A stretch of 64,000 nt of DNA from Methanolobus psychrotolerans (lineage in GTDB: Archaea; Halobacteriota; Methanosarcinia; Methanosarcinales; Methanosarcinaceae). The translations under genes were made by a program, and so were the position numbers. Under the pieces are notes generated by a model. It saw only the letters and a program-made list of their open reading frames with translations. It made no database searches and was not told the origin of the DNA. This document shows, piece by piece, positions 25,815 to 35,194 of this stretch (position 1 is the stretch's first letter; every line of letters starts with the position of its first letter). The stretch is taken from contig NZ_MBKP01000006.1 of the NCBI RefSeq assembly GCF_002243045.1, forward strand, positions 62,001 through 126,000. Direction: 5' to 3'.

Positions 25815-27935
25815 TCATCCCAACTGAAACTTGCTCATTAATTTATTGTAGAATGCCTGTTCTTTTCCATTCGTCTTTTTGGAAAGCCTCTCAACTATAA
25901 GTTCAGGAGTACTTTTTGCAACATAATTGTAGCGTGGGCTCCTGTCAACTATCAGATTCAGATCGGCATCCAGTCCTTTTGCTTCTATCCCGTCAACCCT
26001 GATATTGCATGCCGTATTTTCCATAATCAGCCCTGAAAGATGTGACACGAATATAGATATGGTACTGCTGTTCTCATTGAGTACTTCAAGTATACCTGCC
26101 ATGATTTTTGCCGATGCTCCTGGTTCTGTGATGGATTCAAGCTCATCTGCCAGCACAAATTTTGCAGATTCATCAGCCACTACCGAAAATTCAGTAAGAG
26201 TTGTTTCGAATGCACCTGCATCCAGAGTGCCTTTTGATTTGGCAAAGTAATACATCGACTCCGTGAGAGAGAGTTCCATATTCTGCGCAGGAACAGGGAA
26301 TCCCATATGAGCAAGAATGATGCTCTGGGCAAGAAGTTCCAATAGAGATGTTTTCCCACCAGAATTCACACCACTTAAAAGCACAACCCTGGTGCCCTCA
26401 CCTTCGGGACTGAAACTATTATCCCCTACTGAATAGTCAATGGGTACAACGTTACCATGCCTGGAAAGAAGGAACAGGTTTCGCCCATCCTTAAAACCAA
26501 TACCCGTACTATTCATGATCTCCGGCATCTTCAGATCGTATGCACTCGCAAAAGAACCTATGGCAAATCCCACATCAAAATCGAGCACCTCACGAACCAT
26601 TTCCCGGACAATTGTCCTGTATGAAGACAATATACGGGAAACCTCACGTTTATGATTGAATTTCCTTTTCTGGACCTTTTTGTTCAGATATTGTTTCAGA
26701 GAGCTAAGAACATCAACGTCTGCTTCCACAGGATGCATAATTCCTTCCGGGAACAAGGAATCAACCATCAATCGTTCTTTCTTTTCAAGCTGAAGTTCAT
26801 TACATATCCTGTCCGCACCTTCTTTGACGATAGTATGATAACTCTTATGCAGTTTCTTCCCAAGCATCTCCTTCAACTCAATGGAACCGTTCATAACCTT
26901 CAGCATATCCTGCCCGCTAAGTGTCATCTGGCTGTTCTCAAGACAGGAATTAAGATTTTCATTGACAGAACGGACAGTTTCTGTGACAGATGAATTAAGC
27001 CTGTCCATTGCATCAGAAATCCTATCCACCTCCTCATCCGTTCCATGGGCAATGTCGCCATTCTCGTCTATCAGGGCCAGTGTGGATGCAAGCAGCTCAA
27101 GTTCATCATCGTCCGTCCTGTCAAAAAAACGAATTCCCCTAGAACGAAGCAACCTTATCACTTTAATGGAAGATTCTAATGACTTCAGATTTTTGGAGAA
27201 TACCAGTATTTCCTTTTCAGGTACAACCTTGAAATCATCCAATTCTTCCAGATCAGAAAAGAATTCCGGCTCCAGGTCTTCAGGCAGATCGAATGACAGG
27301 TAATCATCACCCACTACAATAACCTGGGAAAAGCCCCTGGAAACATCAATGAATTCTGAAAGGGAGCGTGCAAGATGCACATCAACCAGCCCTGCAAAAC
27401 GTTTTCTTGCAGACTCGTAACTATCCTGGTCAGATGTTATGATCACCCTGTCACGTACCTTGGGACACTGGTGTTTAAAGTTAAGCTGGGAGGTCTTTGA
27501 CAGCAAGTCAACAATATTCTCATCCCCTTCCAACACAGTGGCAGTTTCCATATAATAGGATACTGACTCACGTATCTGCATTATTTTTTCAATTTTGGTT
27601 GAAGGATACGGGAAGAAGACATGCAGTTTGTCCCTGGAGTATCTTGTATGGGTAAATTCCTTCACAATATCAAGCAATTTTTCATAAACATCCATTGCCT
27701 CTCTTGTTCTCAAAAAATCAGAAACTGTAACCCCTTCAGCCCTGGAAGCTACGTCCTGTATCAGAGATATGGCATATCGCTGGCCAATACCTTCCACCTC
27801 GGAGATGCTGGCGATGTCACCCGCAAGTATAGCATCCAATGCCTGGCTCTCACTACCGAAATGTTCTACAAAACGCTTTGACATTTTGCCCCCTATACGA
27901 GGAATATCCTGTAAAGTCCTTACATCGGCTAACAT
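25815..27935 (-). CDS. MutS-like ATPase with N-terminal helix-hairpin-helix
   Basis: 706 aa. Residues about 5-65 contain tandem HhH-like elements (IPRIGGKMSKRFVEHFG and VEGIGQRYAISL). The middle is helical lever/clamp sequence, and the C-terminal ABC-type ATPase has Walker A SGVNSGGKTSLL (about 520-531) and Walker B FVLADELESI. It differs from MutS1 in lacking the mismatch-recognition Phe-x-Glu domain and from bacterial MutS2 in lacking a C-terminal Smr. The start overlaps the upstream stop by one base (TAATG). It is probably the last gene of a DNA-repair-like operon. Confidence 0.75.
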   Translation of the reverse strand: MLADVRTLQDIPRIGGKMSKRFVEHFGSESQALDAILAGDIASISEVEGIGQRYAISLIQDVASRAEGVTVSDFLRTREAMDVYEKLLDIVKEFTHTRYSRDKLHVFFPYPSTKIEKIMQIRESVSYYMETATVLEGDENIVDLLSKTSQLNFKHQCPKVRDRVIITSDQDSYESARKRFAGLVDVHLARSLSEFIDVSRGFSQVIVVGDDYLSFDLPEDLEPEFFSDLEELDDFKVVPEKEILVFSKNLKSLESSIKVIRLLRSRGIRFFDRTDDDELELLASTLALIDENGDIAHGTDEEVDRISDAMDRLNSSVTETVRSVNENLNSCLENSQMTLSGQDMLKVMNGSIELKEMLGKKLHKSYHTIVKEGADRICNELQLEKKERLMVDSLFPEGIMHPVEADVDVLSSLKQYLNKKVQKRKFNHKREVSRILSSYRTIVREMVREVLDFDVGFAIGSFASAYDLKMPEIMNSTGIGFKDGRNLFLLSRHGNVVPIDYSVGDNSFSPEGEGTRVVLLSGVNSGGKTSLLELLAQSIILAHMGFPVPAQNMELSLTESMYYFAKSKGTLDAGAFETTLTEFSVVADESAKFVLADELESITEPGASAKIMAGILEVLNENSSTISIFVSHLSGLIMENTACNIRVDGIEAKGLDADLNLIVDRSPRYNYVAKSTPELIVERLSKKTNGKEQAFYNKLMSKFQLG

Positions 27936-28780
27936 TATACATCCGGGTTAGATGCGAAATTATCCAGAGTGCAGTTTGCAATCCCTCTTTCAACCTTGTA
28001 CCTGTCTCTTTCTGACATCATGCTCATGGACGCTGAATCTTTGGGTTGCAGTTGCTTAGCATGGCTTTTATTTCTCCTTTTTTGTATCATCTGAGAATCG
28101 TAATACATGTCCCACATTTCATCAACCTCATCACACGCATTAGAGAAACCCAGACTCCCTGCCAATGAGGAAGGAACCTTTGTGAAATGTTCAAGCCCCA
28201 CATGCCCGCCATTGCCGATCCAGGCAACATCTCCCTCTATGACAGAAACCGGAAGATCAGGGTTCTTCCTTGCAAGCCAGCGGCAGAACATGTCACCTAT
28301 CCGATGCGGTGAATCCACTTTAACAGACAGCACACCATTTACTAAATATGGGCGGGCAAACATGCATAAACGATGATAAGATCGAGACACAGCACGCATA
28401 TAATTATAGTATTTCTTACCCGTGATGCTCTTGCCTGAATAAAGCAGTTCAGCATTGCCCTTGCAGGAACACAGAAAACGGACCAATTCTATTGGCTTTG
28501 AACTTCCGTGCCTTAATACCATAGCAATGTATCCTTCAACATCCGGATCACGCTGGAACATCCTTGAACCCTGTTTCCCAAATATATTACGGACAAGCAT
28601 TGTTGTGTCGGCCACGCATCTGAAACCAAATACTTTCACTTCATCAATACCCGTAAAATCCATTTTTTGTTTCAGCTCATCCTTATCCTTTGCAGAAATG
28701 AGATCACAATCCGGATTTTCTATAAGCTCTGCACATGCAAGCAAAATACCCTCTACATTATCTCTGAAAGCTACGATCAT
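27935..28780 (-). CDS. DUF4130/TIGR03915-type putative DNA repair protein
   Basis: 281 aa. This family is habitually encoded next to a SplB-like radical SAM protein (TIGR03916), as here, and is named as a DNA metabolism protein from that linkage and a glycosylase-like pattern. Conserved-looking blocks are IAMVLRHGSSKPIELVRF, YYNYMRAVSRSYHRLCMFARP and SPHRIGDMFCRWLARKNPDLPV. It overlaps the radical SAM gene by 4 nt (ATGA) and the MutS-like gene by 1 nt, so all three are coupled. Family assignment is from memory. Confidence 0.7.
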   Translation of the reverse strand: MIVAFRDNVEGILLACAELIENPDCDLISAKDKDELKQKMDFTGIDEVKVFGFRCVADTTMLVRNIFGKQGSRMFQRDPDVEGYIAMVLRHGSSKPIELVRFLCSCKGNAELLYSGKSITGKKYYNYMRAVSRSYHRLCMFARPYLVNGVLSVKVDSPHRIGDMFCRWLARKNPDLPVSVIEGDVAWIGNGGHVGLEHFTKVPSSLAGSLGFSNACDEVDEMWDMYYDSQMIQKRRNKSHAKQLQPKDSASMSMMSERDRYKVERGIANCTLDNFASNPDV

Positions 28781-29919
28781 GCACCCACCCCTGCAAAAGA
28801 GAAAAGGTTTGTCTGCTTTTTCCCGTTAATTTCTATAAATGGACGTGCACGGGCAAGCACAACGCCCATACGTGTAAGTTCTTTTTCTGATTTTATTGGC
28901 CTTGACTGAATTATCCTGTTAGCACCGACAGGACCAATTCCCGGCACTGTGAGCAACTGTTCCCTGCTTGCAGTGTTTATGTTCACCGGGAACATATCCG
29001 GACTGCATGACGCAAGCAACATCTTTGGATCAGCATCAACAAGAAAACCATTGTCATCAAGAACACGATCCAGATCACTGGCAGTCAAACCATAATCTTT
29101 CAAAAGATAGGATGTCTGATATAGCCGTACTTCCCTCCACAAAGGAGAAGGGTCGTTGCTTTCAAGAGGAGTAAAGGGAACCGGATCAAAACTCATAAAA
29201 TAAGGTCTTCTCAGTTCATACCTGTCCATGAACTTTTCAACGGTTTCGATTATCTCCCTGTCAGGTTCCTGCAACGCACCCACGACAAACTGGGTATCAT
29301 TGGCACCGACAATACGACCCTGGAAACCTGCCTCACATCTTTTCTTATTTATAAGGTCCCGTGTCCACTGCAACCGCTGGAGCACATCGCTCTGGTAATC
29401 AAAATTCGGGCATATTTCCGAATAGTTCACTGAGCTTGTAGTCTCTGCATTAACACCGAACTTGTTTGCATAATCTGCAATTTCCTCAAGCAGATACTTT
29501 GGAGTACCCGGCATTACGCGAATATGAATGTAACCAGTGAATCCCTGGCCTCGCAGAAGTCTTGCAACATCCAGTTGTTTCTCTGCCGTCCTTTCGGCGT
29601 CCCCGATTACGCCTGAGGACAGGAACAAGCCTTCTATGGCATTCCTTCGGTAGAAAGACCACGTGATCTTTACAATTTCCTCAGGACTTAATGATGCACG
29701 CACAGAATCTCTTCCACACCTGTTGGGACAGTATGTGCATTCCCCAGAACACGCATTTGTCATCAATGTCTTGTAGAGCTGTATGCAACGACCGTCCGGT
29801 CCGAAAGCATGACAGACCGCGCTCTGGTTGCAGCTATCGTATTTAGTGCCTTCGGACAGTACCCTCATCCTTTCCATAAGCGTCATATGGTGCTCATTAG
29901 CAGGATTTCTTTGAATCAT
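28777..29919 (-). CDS. Radical SAM putative DNA modification/repair protein
   Basis: Radical SAM motif CSGECTYC (near residue 58 from the chosen start) lies in a SplB-like core, and the C-terminus carries an HhH DNA-binding element (VNINTASREQLLTVPGIGPVGANR). The open frame extends to 30159, but the first 80 codons encode an implausible hydrophobic stretch overlapping the regulator gene, so the ATG at 29919 (380 aa) is preferred; ATG 29886 is also possible. It is paired with the DUF4130-type gene as in many genomes. Spore-photoproduct-lyase-like repair is an inference. Confidence 0.75.
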   Translation of the reverse strand: MIQRNPANEHHMTLMERMRVLSEGTKYDSCNQSAVCHAFGPDGRCIQLYKTLMTNACSGECTYCPNRCGRDSVRASLSPEEIVKITWSFYRRNAIEGLFLSSGVIGDAERTAEKQLDVARLLRGQGFTGYIHIRVMPGTPKYLLEEIADYANKFGVNAETTSSVNYSEICPNFDYQSDVLQRLQWTRDLINKKRCEAGFQGRIVGANDTQFVVGALQEPDREIIETVEKFMDRYELRRPYFMSFDPVPFTPLESNDPSPLWREVRLYQTSYLLKDYGLTASDLDRVLDDNGFLVDADPKMLLASCSPDMFPVNINTASREQLLTVPGIGPVGANRIIQSRPIKSEKELTRMGVVLARARPFIEINGKKQTNLFSFAGVGA

Positions 29920-30101
29920 CAACAGATAATATGTATGACATGAATATAAACCGCTGGCAAGCGGGGTGAAAGTATTCAGGAAGAAAACAGATAGTACCGG
30001 CAAAAGTACAAAACAATAACTAATAATGATTTTTAAAGTGAATACGGAAATTATAGAAGAAAAAAAGAATTTGGTGATGAATGATGCTTTAAAGAACATC
30101 A

Positions 30102-30653
30102 TTACTTTTTGAACTTGACCTTGACCTTTAAGATACTTATTGGCTCCAGTTTCTTCCACATTACCGTGGATTCTCTGTCAAATCTGTATTCATTGACATT
30201 CTTATCAGAAAATACCCCATCCACTTCATAGATAAAGAAACCGTCTTCACCATTCGTAGAAACAATATTGTCCTGCCCGTGCACATTCTTAACTTCCACA
30301 ACAGCAGCCTTTTTAAGTGCTTCCAGAAGTGTGGCACCTTTTTCCACTTCAACGGTCCTGGAAGGCGCAAATATATCCAGAGCATTGAAAATATTCTTAT
30401 TATTCAATTGCAGGACATGTGTTTTACCATAAACCTTGCGCTGTATAAGGTCCGCATCTTCAAGAATATTTGCGTGCTTTGCAGCAACAGGAACAGAAAT
30501 ACTCAGTTCTCTTGCAAGTTCGGAGATATGCATTTCACCCTCAGTAAGCCTTTGGAGCATCCTGAGTCTGGTTTCACTTCCAAGAGCACTGAACAGTTTC
30601 AAACGGTCCGTATGCTCAAGATTCTCGGAATCATTGTTATCGAGAGTGCTCAT
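30102..30653 (-). CDS. ArsR-type regulator fused to a transcobalamin-like (DUF4430) domain
   Basis: 183 aa. Residues about 17-90 are a clear ArsR winged helix (LFSALGSETRLRMLQRL, then ISELARELSISVPVAAKHANIL). From about 105 to 180 comes a second domain with GATLLEALKKAAVVEVKN, FFIYEVDGVF and a closing MWKKLEP, matching the DUF4430/transcobalamin C-terminal-like pattern (beta-grasp-like). No metal-binding ArsR Cys motif is seen. Neighbours are the DNA-repair-like operon downstream and the cbiZ pair upstream, both on the same strand. Effector unknown; a cobamide or a peptide would be guesses. Confidence 0.7.
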   Translation of the reverse strand: MSTLDNNDSENLEHTDRLKLFSALGSETRLRMLQRLTEGEMHISELARELSISVPVAAKHANILEDADLIQRKVYGKTHVLQLNNKNIFNALDIFAPSRTVEVEKGATLLEALKKAAVVEVKNVHGQDNIVSTNGEDGFFIYEVDGVFSDKNVNEYRFDRESTVMWKKLEPISILKVKVKFKK

Positions 30654-30783
30654 AATTAGCAGTTAATGTGGAGTATTATATATAGGTTTCTGCATAAACG
30701 GTTCATTAAACCGGCTATTTTAAGAGATATGGAAAAAATAATAATATTAAAATGATAAAATATCTGATAATCAGCTAGCAAGG

Positions 30784-31764
30784 TCAACTATGCAATGCCC
30801 TTTTCTGTGTAGATATTTTTGTATCAAGGGAACACAGATCAGTTGAAACAAATTCGTGCGTCAGAAAATCAGGAGACACAAATTCAACTATCTGTGAACA
30901 CTTCTCACTAGTGAAAGGCATATGCTGATCCATCTGTTCAAGGACCTCCATTACAGACAAAAGACGATCATGGAAAGGCATATCTGCAAACCCCATCGGA
31001 AGTTTATTCCCTGATGAATTGCGCAGGTATTGGCCTGAAAGACTGCAATGGAAATGCATCCCTTCAATTCGCCTGATGAACTCTTCAGGATGATTGGAAA
31101 GCAGGTCAAGCACAAGATTAATTGAGCATTCCTCATCCTCACATCTCATCGTTGCATTCATCAGGTGTCCGGTATCCAGCACAAAAGCCCAGTTATCAAA
31201 ATCAAGACGGGAAGCAAAATATTCGACATTCATAGGATCAAGGAAAGTAAGACCCGGCCACCAGAGATTCTCAAAGAATATCCTGACAGGCGGCTCCCCA
31301 TTCGGATAAATGGACACTGCCTCATTCAGGAATTCGGCAGTCGTTGCAAGCACATCATAGTCTGTGCATCCAAAGCTTCGTGTAAAGACCTGCTCCAGTT
31401 CAGCATAAGAAACGTGGAATACTGCATACGATGCATTCAGAAGTGCTGCATTTTCAAGTGACATCCTGAAAGTATCAATTACATCTTCACGGCTGCTTCC
31501 ACCAAATACATAAACCTTCTCAAATTCTTCCATCTCCTGGGAAAAAGCAGACGGATCGGCCCATGCCCTATGCCTTCCCATCCAGTAAGGAAGATGTACA
31601 CCTTCTATAAGATCAACAGGTACATCCGGGAGCGGAGATGAATCCACAAAGAGTTCTAATCCATCAAGCTCATGCCTGACAAGAAAATTCCGTATCTTAT
31701 CCCAGTCAGAATCGAACATCTTCATGTCATTCTCATAAAGAGAGAAGTTCATCAGTTCTTTCAT
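30784..31764 (-). CDS. TIM-barrel (sugar phosphate isomerase/AP endonuclease 2-like) protein
   Basis: 326 aa with the xylose-isomerase-like barrel pattern: LDGLELFVDSS, YAVFHVSYAEL, VRIFFENLWWPG (metal Glu) and WAFVLDTGHLMNA (Asp and His ligands), then GMHFHCSLSGQY. Relatives include isomerases, epimerases and endonuclease IV. The AGGAGTG ribosome site supports the start. It lies 18 bp downstream of cbiZ and is probably cotranscribed, so a step in cobamide side-chain or nucleotide-loop metabolism is a possible role, not shown. Confidence 0.6.
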   Translation of the reverse strand: MKELMNFSLYENDMKMFDSDWDKIRNFLVRHELDGLELFVDSSPLPDVPVDLIEGVHLPYWMGRHRAWADPSAFSQEMEEFEKVYVFGGSSREDVIDTFRMSLENAALLNASYAVFHVSYAELEQVFTRSFGCTDYDVLATTAEFLNEAVSIYPNGEPPVRIFFENLWWPGLTFLDPMNVEYFASRLDFDNWAFVLDTGHLMNATMRCEDEECSINLVLDLLSNHPEEFIRRIEGMHFHCSLSGQYLRNSSGNKLPMGFADMPFHDRLLSVMEVLEQMDQHMPFTSEKCSQIVEFVSPDFLTHEFVSTDLCSLDTKISTQKRALHS

Positions 31765-31782
31765 TTCTACACTCCTGGTGAA

Positions 31783-32976
31783 TCAGGGCCTGAAATTACA
31801 AAGACTTTCCTGGCCACAGTTCTTTGCCAGCCAGGCTGTTACACGGACCCAGTTCTCGATAATCGTATCTTTTTCATCTGTCAGTTCATCAAAAGGGATG
31901 GAAACTCCCAAGCCAAGCATTCCAGGAAGGCTTTTCATAATAGAGAGAGCTACCCTCCTGCCAGCAGCCTCCGGTACAAGACCCCATGAGATTTCGTCTT
32001 CAATATGCAGAATTGAACCTGTTGCCCCGACAAGGACAGGATTCTTTGACACTTCGCGCAATTTTTTGAAAAAAGCAGCTTTGCGATTATCCCCATCCAT
32101 ATGAGATGCCGCTTTCCAGTAGCTAGTTTCATCTATCTTAAACCGTTCAAGCCTCACAAGCATATCCCTTTGGGAGAGAGGACTTAAGTCAGACTGCATC
32201 TCAAGTGCCTTAAGAGTACACTCAATAATAACATTCCCAATAAGTTCACCCAATTTAGAATGCTGTCCTGCATCTGTCAGCAAAAGAGGACTAGTACCAT
32301 CTGCAATCACAGCTATCATATCTGTCCCCGATCCAGTGGCAATTCCAGTGGAATAACGACTGGGGGCAATCAGCTGCTGTAAAGCTGCAGTCTTTGCTTC
32401 GGTTGCAGTAATAACAGCTCTTGCCATAGTATAGCAGGGAAGGTTTGCACCTATTAACAATATAGTGTTTATAGTTCCCTGAATGAACTGATGCAAGCCA
32501 TCTTCCTGATAATAGGAGGCAGGGTCACCAACACGCCCGCCATTTACCTCAATGCCGGCGGTCATGACAGCAGTTACTTCCACACCACGAAAAGATTTTG
32601 ACACAATTGAAACATTGTCCATATTAGCAGCTGTCAGCAGTCCTGAAGCAGTATCCGGGTCTGCATTCAGCTTTTTTGCAATTATGGAAAGGTAAGCAGG
32701 AATACTGCCTCCATCAAGGTCTTTTGGAGCATGCTTACTTTTTGGGACCCTGTGATTGAAAATTACTCTAAGGTCTTCCCGGTAACCACCATTTAACCAT
32801 GATGTTGTGAGAGTTTTTCTCCCCTCTGGCAGGCTCAGCAAAATAGAATCTTTATACCTGTATACTTTCTCTTTGCCTGTGGTTTCAAAAAGAAGAGTAC
32901 TTTTTTCTCCTGTGTTCCCTTCAAATAGTTCAGGGTCAGGGTCCTGACCTGTTACTTTCCTGGATCTTGCTGCCAT
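31783..32976 (-). CDS. cbiZ: Adenosylcobinamide amidohydrolase with C-terminal extension
   Basis: CbiZ hydrolyses adenosylcobinamide to cobyric acid so that archaea can salvage incomplete corrinoids. Family blocks are SWLNGGYREDLRVIFNHRVP, SGLLTAANM, TAGIEVNGGRVGDPASYY, GTINTILLIGANL, and ITATEAKTAAL, with a late GQHSKLGELIGN. The ORF opens at 33051, but the ATG at 32976 follows GGAGAT and is chosen (397 aa). About 130 residues after the CbiZ core are not explained; archaeal CbiS proteins fuse CbiZ to an alpha-ribazole phosphatase, but I could not match the tail to that. Confidence 0.83.
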   Translation of the reverse strand: MAARSRKVTGQDPDPELFEGNTGEKSTLLFETTGKEKVYRYKDSILLSLPEGRKTLTTSWLNGGYREDLRVIFNHRVPKSKHAPKDLDGGSIPAYLSIIAKKLNADPDTASGLLTAANMDNVSIVSKSFRGVEVTAVMTAGIEVNGGRVGDPASYYQEDGLHQFIQGTINTILLIGANLPCYTMARAVITATEAKTAALQQLIAPSRYSTGIATGSGTDMIAVIADGTSPLLLTDAGQHSKLGELIGNVIIECTLKALEMQSDLSPLSQRDMLVRLERFKIDETSYWKAASHMDGDNRKAAFFKKLREVSKNPVLVGATGSILHIEDEISWGLVPEAAGRRVALSIMKSLPGMLGLGVSIPFDELTDEKDTIIENWVRVTAWLAKNCGQESLCNFRP

Positions 32977-33161
32977 GGAAATCTCCATATCAATTATTAC
33001 CTGATCCTGATACAATGCCCAAAAATAGATGGACAGAATGCCACAGGACATTAATGAATATATCCCGGCGTATATTAAATATCTTTTGAGAAGTAACTAA
33101 CTAATATATCATTGATCATCTGTTAAAAACGAGCAAGTATAAAATCCTTTAAAACAGGATA

Positions 33162-34619
33162 TCAGACTTTTAACTCCTCATAATCAGGCAATTTATGGGA
33201 CGTATCAACATAGACTCCTTTCTTCAATAATTCTCCTACGTAAAGCCTTGCCCACACAAAGATGAATAACGAACCCAGGACATTACCTATAACCATTCCC
33301 CACCATACACCAACAAGTCCCTGATTCAGATTTAAGGCAAAGAAGACGGCGAACACAGGCACGAATATGACAGCACGCAGAATCGTTGCAATAAGTGCAT
33401 TAAAACCTTTGCCCACACCCTGGAAAAGAGAGGAGGAAAGCATTCCCAGAGAGACTGTGGGATAGAATATGCAGATGATCCTGAGGAATGTAATAAGGTC
33501 GTCCGTGATGTGAGAAGCACTTTCCGACAATGTGAATGCAGAAGCTATCTGGGGAGCGAAGATAAAAGTCAAAAGAGCTATGCCAGTCTCCACAAGAAGA
33601 CCTATCTTCATTGAATAGAGATGAGAGAAGGAGACTTTGTCATATGAACCTTCACCGTATGAAAAACCAGTCATCGTCACAACAGCTGTAGAAATACCTA
33701 TCAGCGGAGCTAAGGCTATCGTTGCAACACGCCATCCAACAGTGTAAACGGCTACTCCGTCAGTATTGCTGACAGCTATTATAATAACATTCATTACAAG
33801 CATCATAAGAGCCATGGATGCCTGCTGCACAGAAGCAGGAATACCAACTTTGAAGATATCCCGGAGGATTTCTTTTTCAAAACTGAAATCCTTGAAATCA
33901 AAAGACAAGTAGGTATCTTTTTTAAAGAACAGCCAGTTGGACATAAGAACAGCAGTCACCCCCATTGATAATACAGTCGCCCAGGCTGCACCTGAAACAC
34001 CCATCTTGAACTGATAAATGAAGATAGGATCAAGGATTATATTCAGGACAGAACCAAATATCATAGCATTCATAGCCCGTTTGGTATCACCCTCGCTGCG
34101 CAGTATTGAATTTGCAACGTTGGTAAAGAAAAGGAGAACACTGCCTCCAAAGATGATACGGCCATAAGATGTTGCCATTGCAGTAGTCTCACCAGCACCT
34201 ATGAGAACAAATATCGGTTCTGCAAATACAAAAAGAGTTATTGTGAAAACAGCAGACAATAACAACATCAGGATCATCGTATGAACTGCAACATTGTCCG
34301 CACCTTTTTTGTCCTTTGAGCCAAGCCTTCGGGATATAGCTGAACCGGCTCCAACACCCAGGCCATTGGACAATGCAATGATAACAAAGAAGAAAGGGAA
34401 TACAAAACCAACTGCTGCAAGTGCATCTGCTCCCAAGCCGGAAACCCAGAAGGTGTCTACCAGATTGTAAAGGGTCTGGATAGACATACCAAACATCATT
34501 GGCAATGCCAGTTTCATGATAGCCTTTTTTGGGTCACCTAACATGGATCGAATGCCTGATGAAACTTTGTGGGACCCAACAGATGGAGCCGGATTTTCAT
34601 TCGTTATTGCACTATTCAT
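33162..34619 (-). CDS. MATE family multidrug/Na+ exporter
   Basis: 485-aa polytopic membrane protein with about 12 predicted helices in two homologous halves. The MATE signature is visible in ALPMMFGMSIQTLYNLVDTFWVSGLG (about 37-62) and again after midpoint (VGIPASVQQASMALMMLVMNV). Its start overlaps the end of the upstream MarR gene by 8 nt, so the regulator and pump form one transcription unit controlled by the operator at 35113-35147. Confidence 0.9.
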   Translation of the reverse strand: MNSAITNENPAPSVGSHKVSSGIRSMLGDPKKAIMKLALPMMFGMSIQTLYNLVDTFWVSGLGADALAAVGFVFPFFFVIIALSNGLGVGAGSAISRRLGSKDKKGADNVAVHTMILMLLLSAVFTITLFVFAEPIFVLIGAGETTAMATSYGRIIFGGSVLLFFTNVANSILRSEGDTKRAMNAMIFGSVLNIILDPIFIYQFKMGVSGAAWATVLSMGVTAVLMSNWLFFKKDTYLSFDFKDFSFEKEILRDIFKVGIPASVQQASMALMMLVMNVIIIAVSNTDGVAVYTVGWRVATIALAPLIGISTAVVTMTGFSYGEGSYDKVSFSHLYSMKIGLLVETGIALLTFIFAPQIASAFTLSESASHITDDLITFLRIICIFYPTVSLGMLSSSLFQGVGKGFNALIATILRAVIFVPVFAVFFALNLNQGLVGVWWGMVIGNVLGSLFIFVWARLYVGELLKKGVYVDTSHKLPDYEELKV

Positions 34620-35109
34620 TTGAAGCCTTCTTCATATCGTTTTCAGATGAGATGTTTCTGGCAGCTTTTTCCACCATGGAAATGAACATAGCCTTTTCTT
34701 CGTCACTGAATCCATGCAAAAGCACATCATTGAGCTGTGAAATGAGACTGAACAACAGGGGTTTCATTTCACGTCCTTTGTCAGTAAGATAGACACAATA
34801 AGCACGTTTATCGCATGAATCTCTTTTTCGTACAACATAACCCATTTCTTCAAGTTTGTTCACAGAACGGGTAATAGTTGCCCTGTCATATTTCAAGGAA
34901 TTTGCAAGTGTTTCCTGACTTACTCCTTCATTATGCAGTAAACGCATAAAAAAAGGGAACTGACCACTTCCTATGCCATATGGCTCCAGCTCTTTTGAAA
35001 GATATATGTTAATCGATCTGAAAAGATGAGATATACCTCTGCCTATGGATTCATGCTTGTTAATGCTGCAAATGTATTCAAGTTTTACAGTATTTACCAG
35101 GACCATCAC
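34612..35109 (-). CDS. MarR family transcriptional regulator
   Basis: 165 aa with the MarR winged helix: GSGQFPFFMRLLHNEGVSQETLANSL, RATITRSVNKLEEMGYVVRKRD (wing) and a C-terminal dimerisation helix. GTG at 35109 is followed directly by ATG at 35106; either may be used. Upstream lie tandem TTGC-N4-GCAA palindromes between the TATA-like TTTATAGT (about 35154-35161) and the start, a typical repressor position. It probably represses itself and the overlapping MATE gene until an inducer binds. Confidence 0.88.
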   Translation of the reverse strand: MMVLVNTVKLEYICSINKHESIGRGISHLFRSINIYLSKELEPYGIGSGQFPFFMRLLHNEGVSQETLANSLKYDRATITRSVNKLEEMGYVVRKRDSCDKRAYCVYLTDKGREMKPLLFSLISQLNDVLLHGFSDEEKAMFISMVEKAARNISSENDMKKASNE

Positions 35110-35112
35110 CAG

Positions 35113-35147
35113 TTAGTTGCATTAGCAATTGTTGCATATGCAACTAA
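35113..35147. promoter_or_regulatory. MarR operator: tandem TTGC-N4-GCAA palindromes
   Basis: TTGCATTAGCAA (35117-35128) and TTGCATATGCAA (35132-35143), the latter within the perfect palindrome GTTGCATATGCAAC (35131-35144), have centres 15 bp apart. They are enclosed by a 10-bp perfect inverted repeat TTAGTTGCAT (35113-35122)/ATGCAACTAA (35138-35147). They sit just before the MarR start. Confidence 0.7.
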
Positions 35148-35194
35148 TCTAAACTATAAAAAAGCATTCATTGAAATAATCAGAATTGGTAAAA

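Noticed and set aside
30000-30159. Hydrophobic N-terminal extension of the radical SAM protein
   Set aside because: Overlaps the ArsR gene, has no conservation pattern, and several later Met codons fit the family better.
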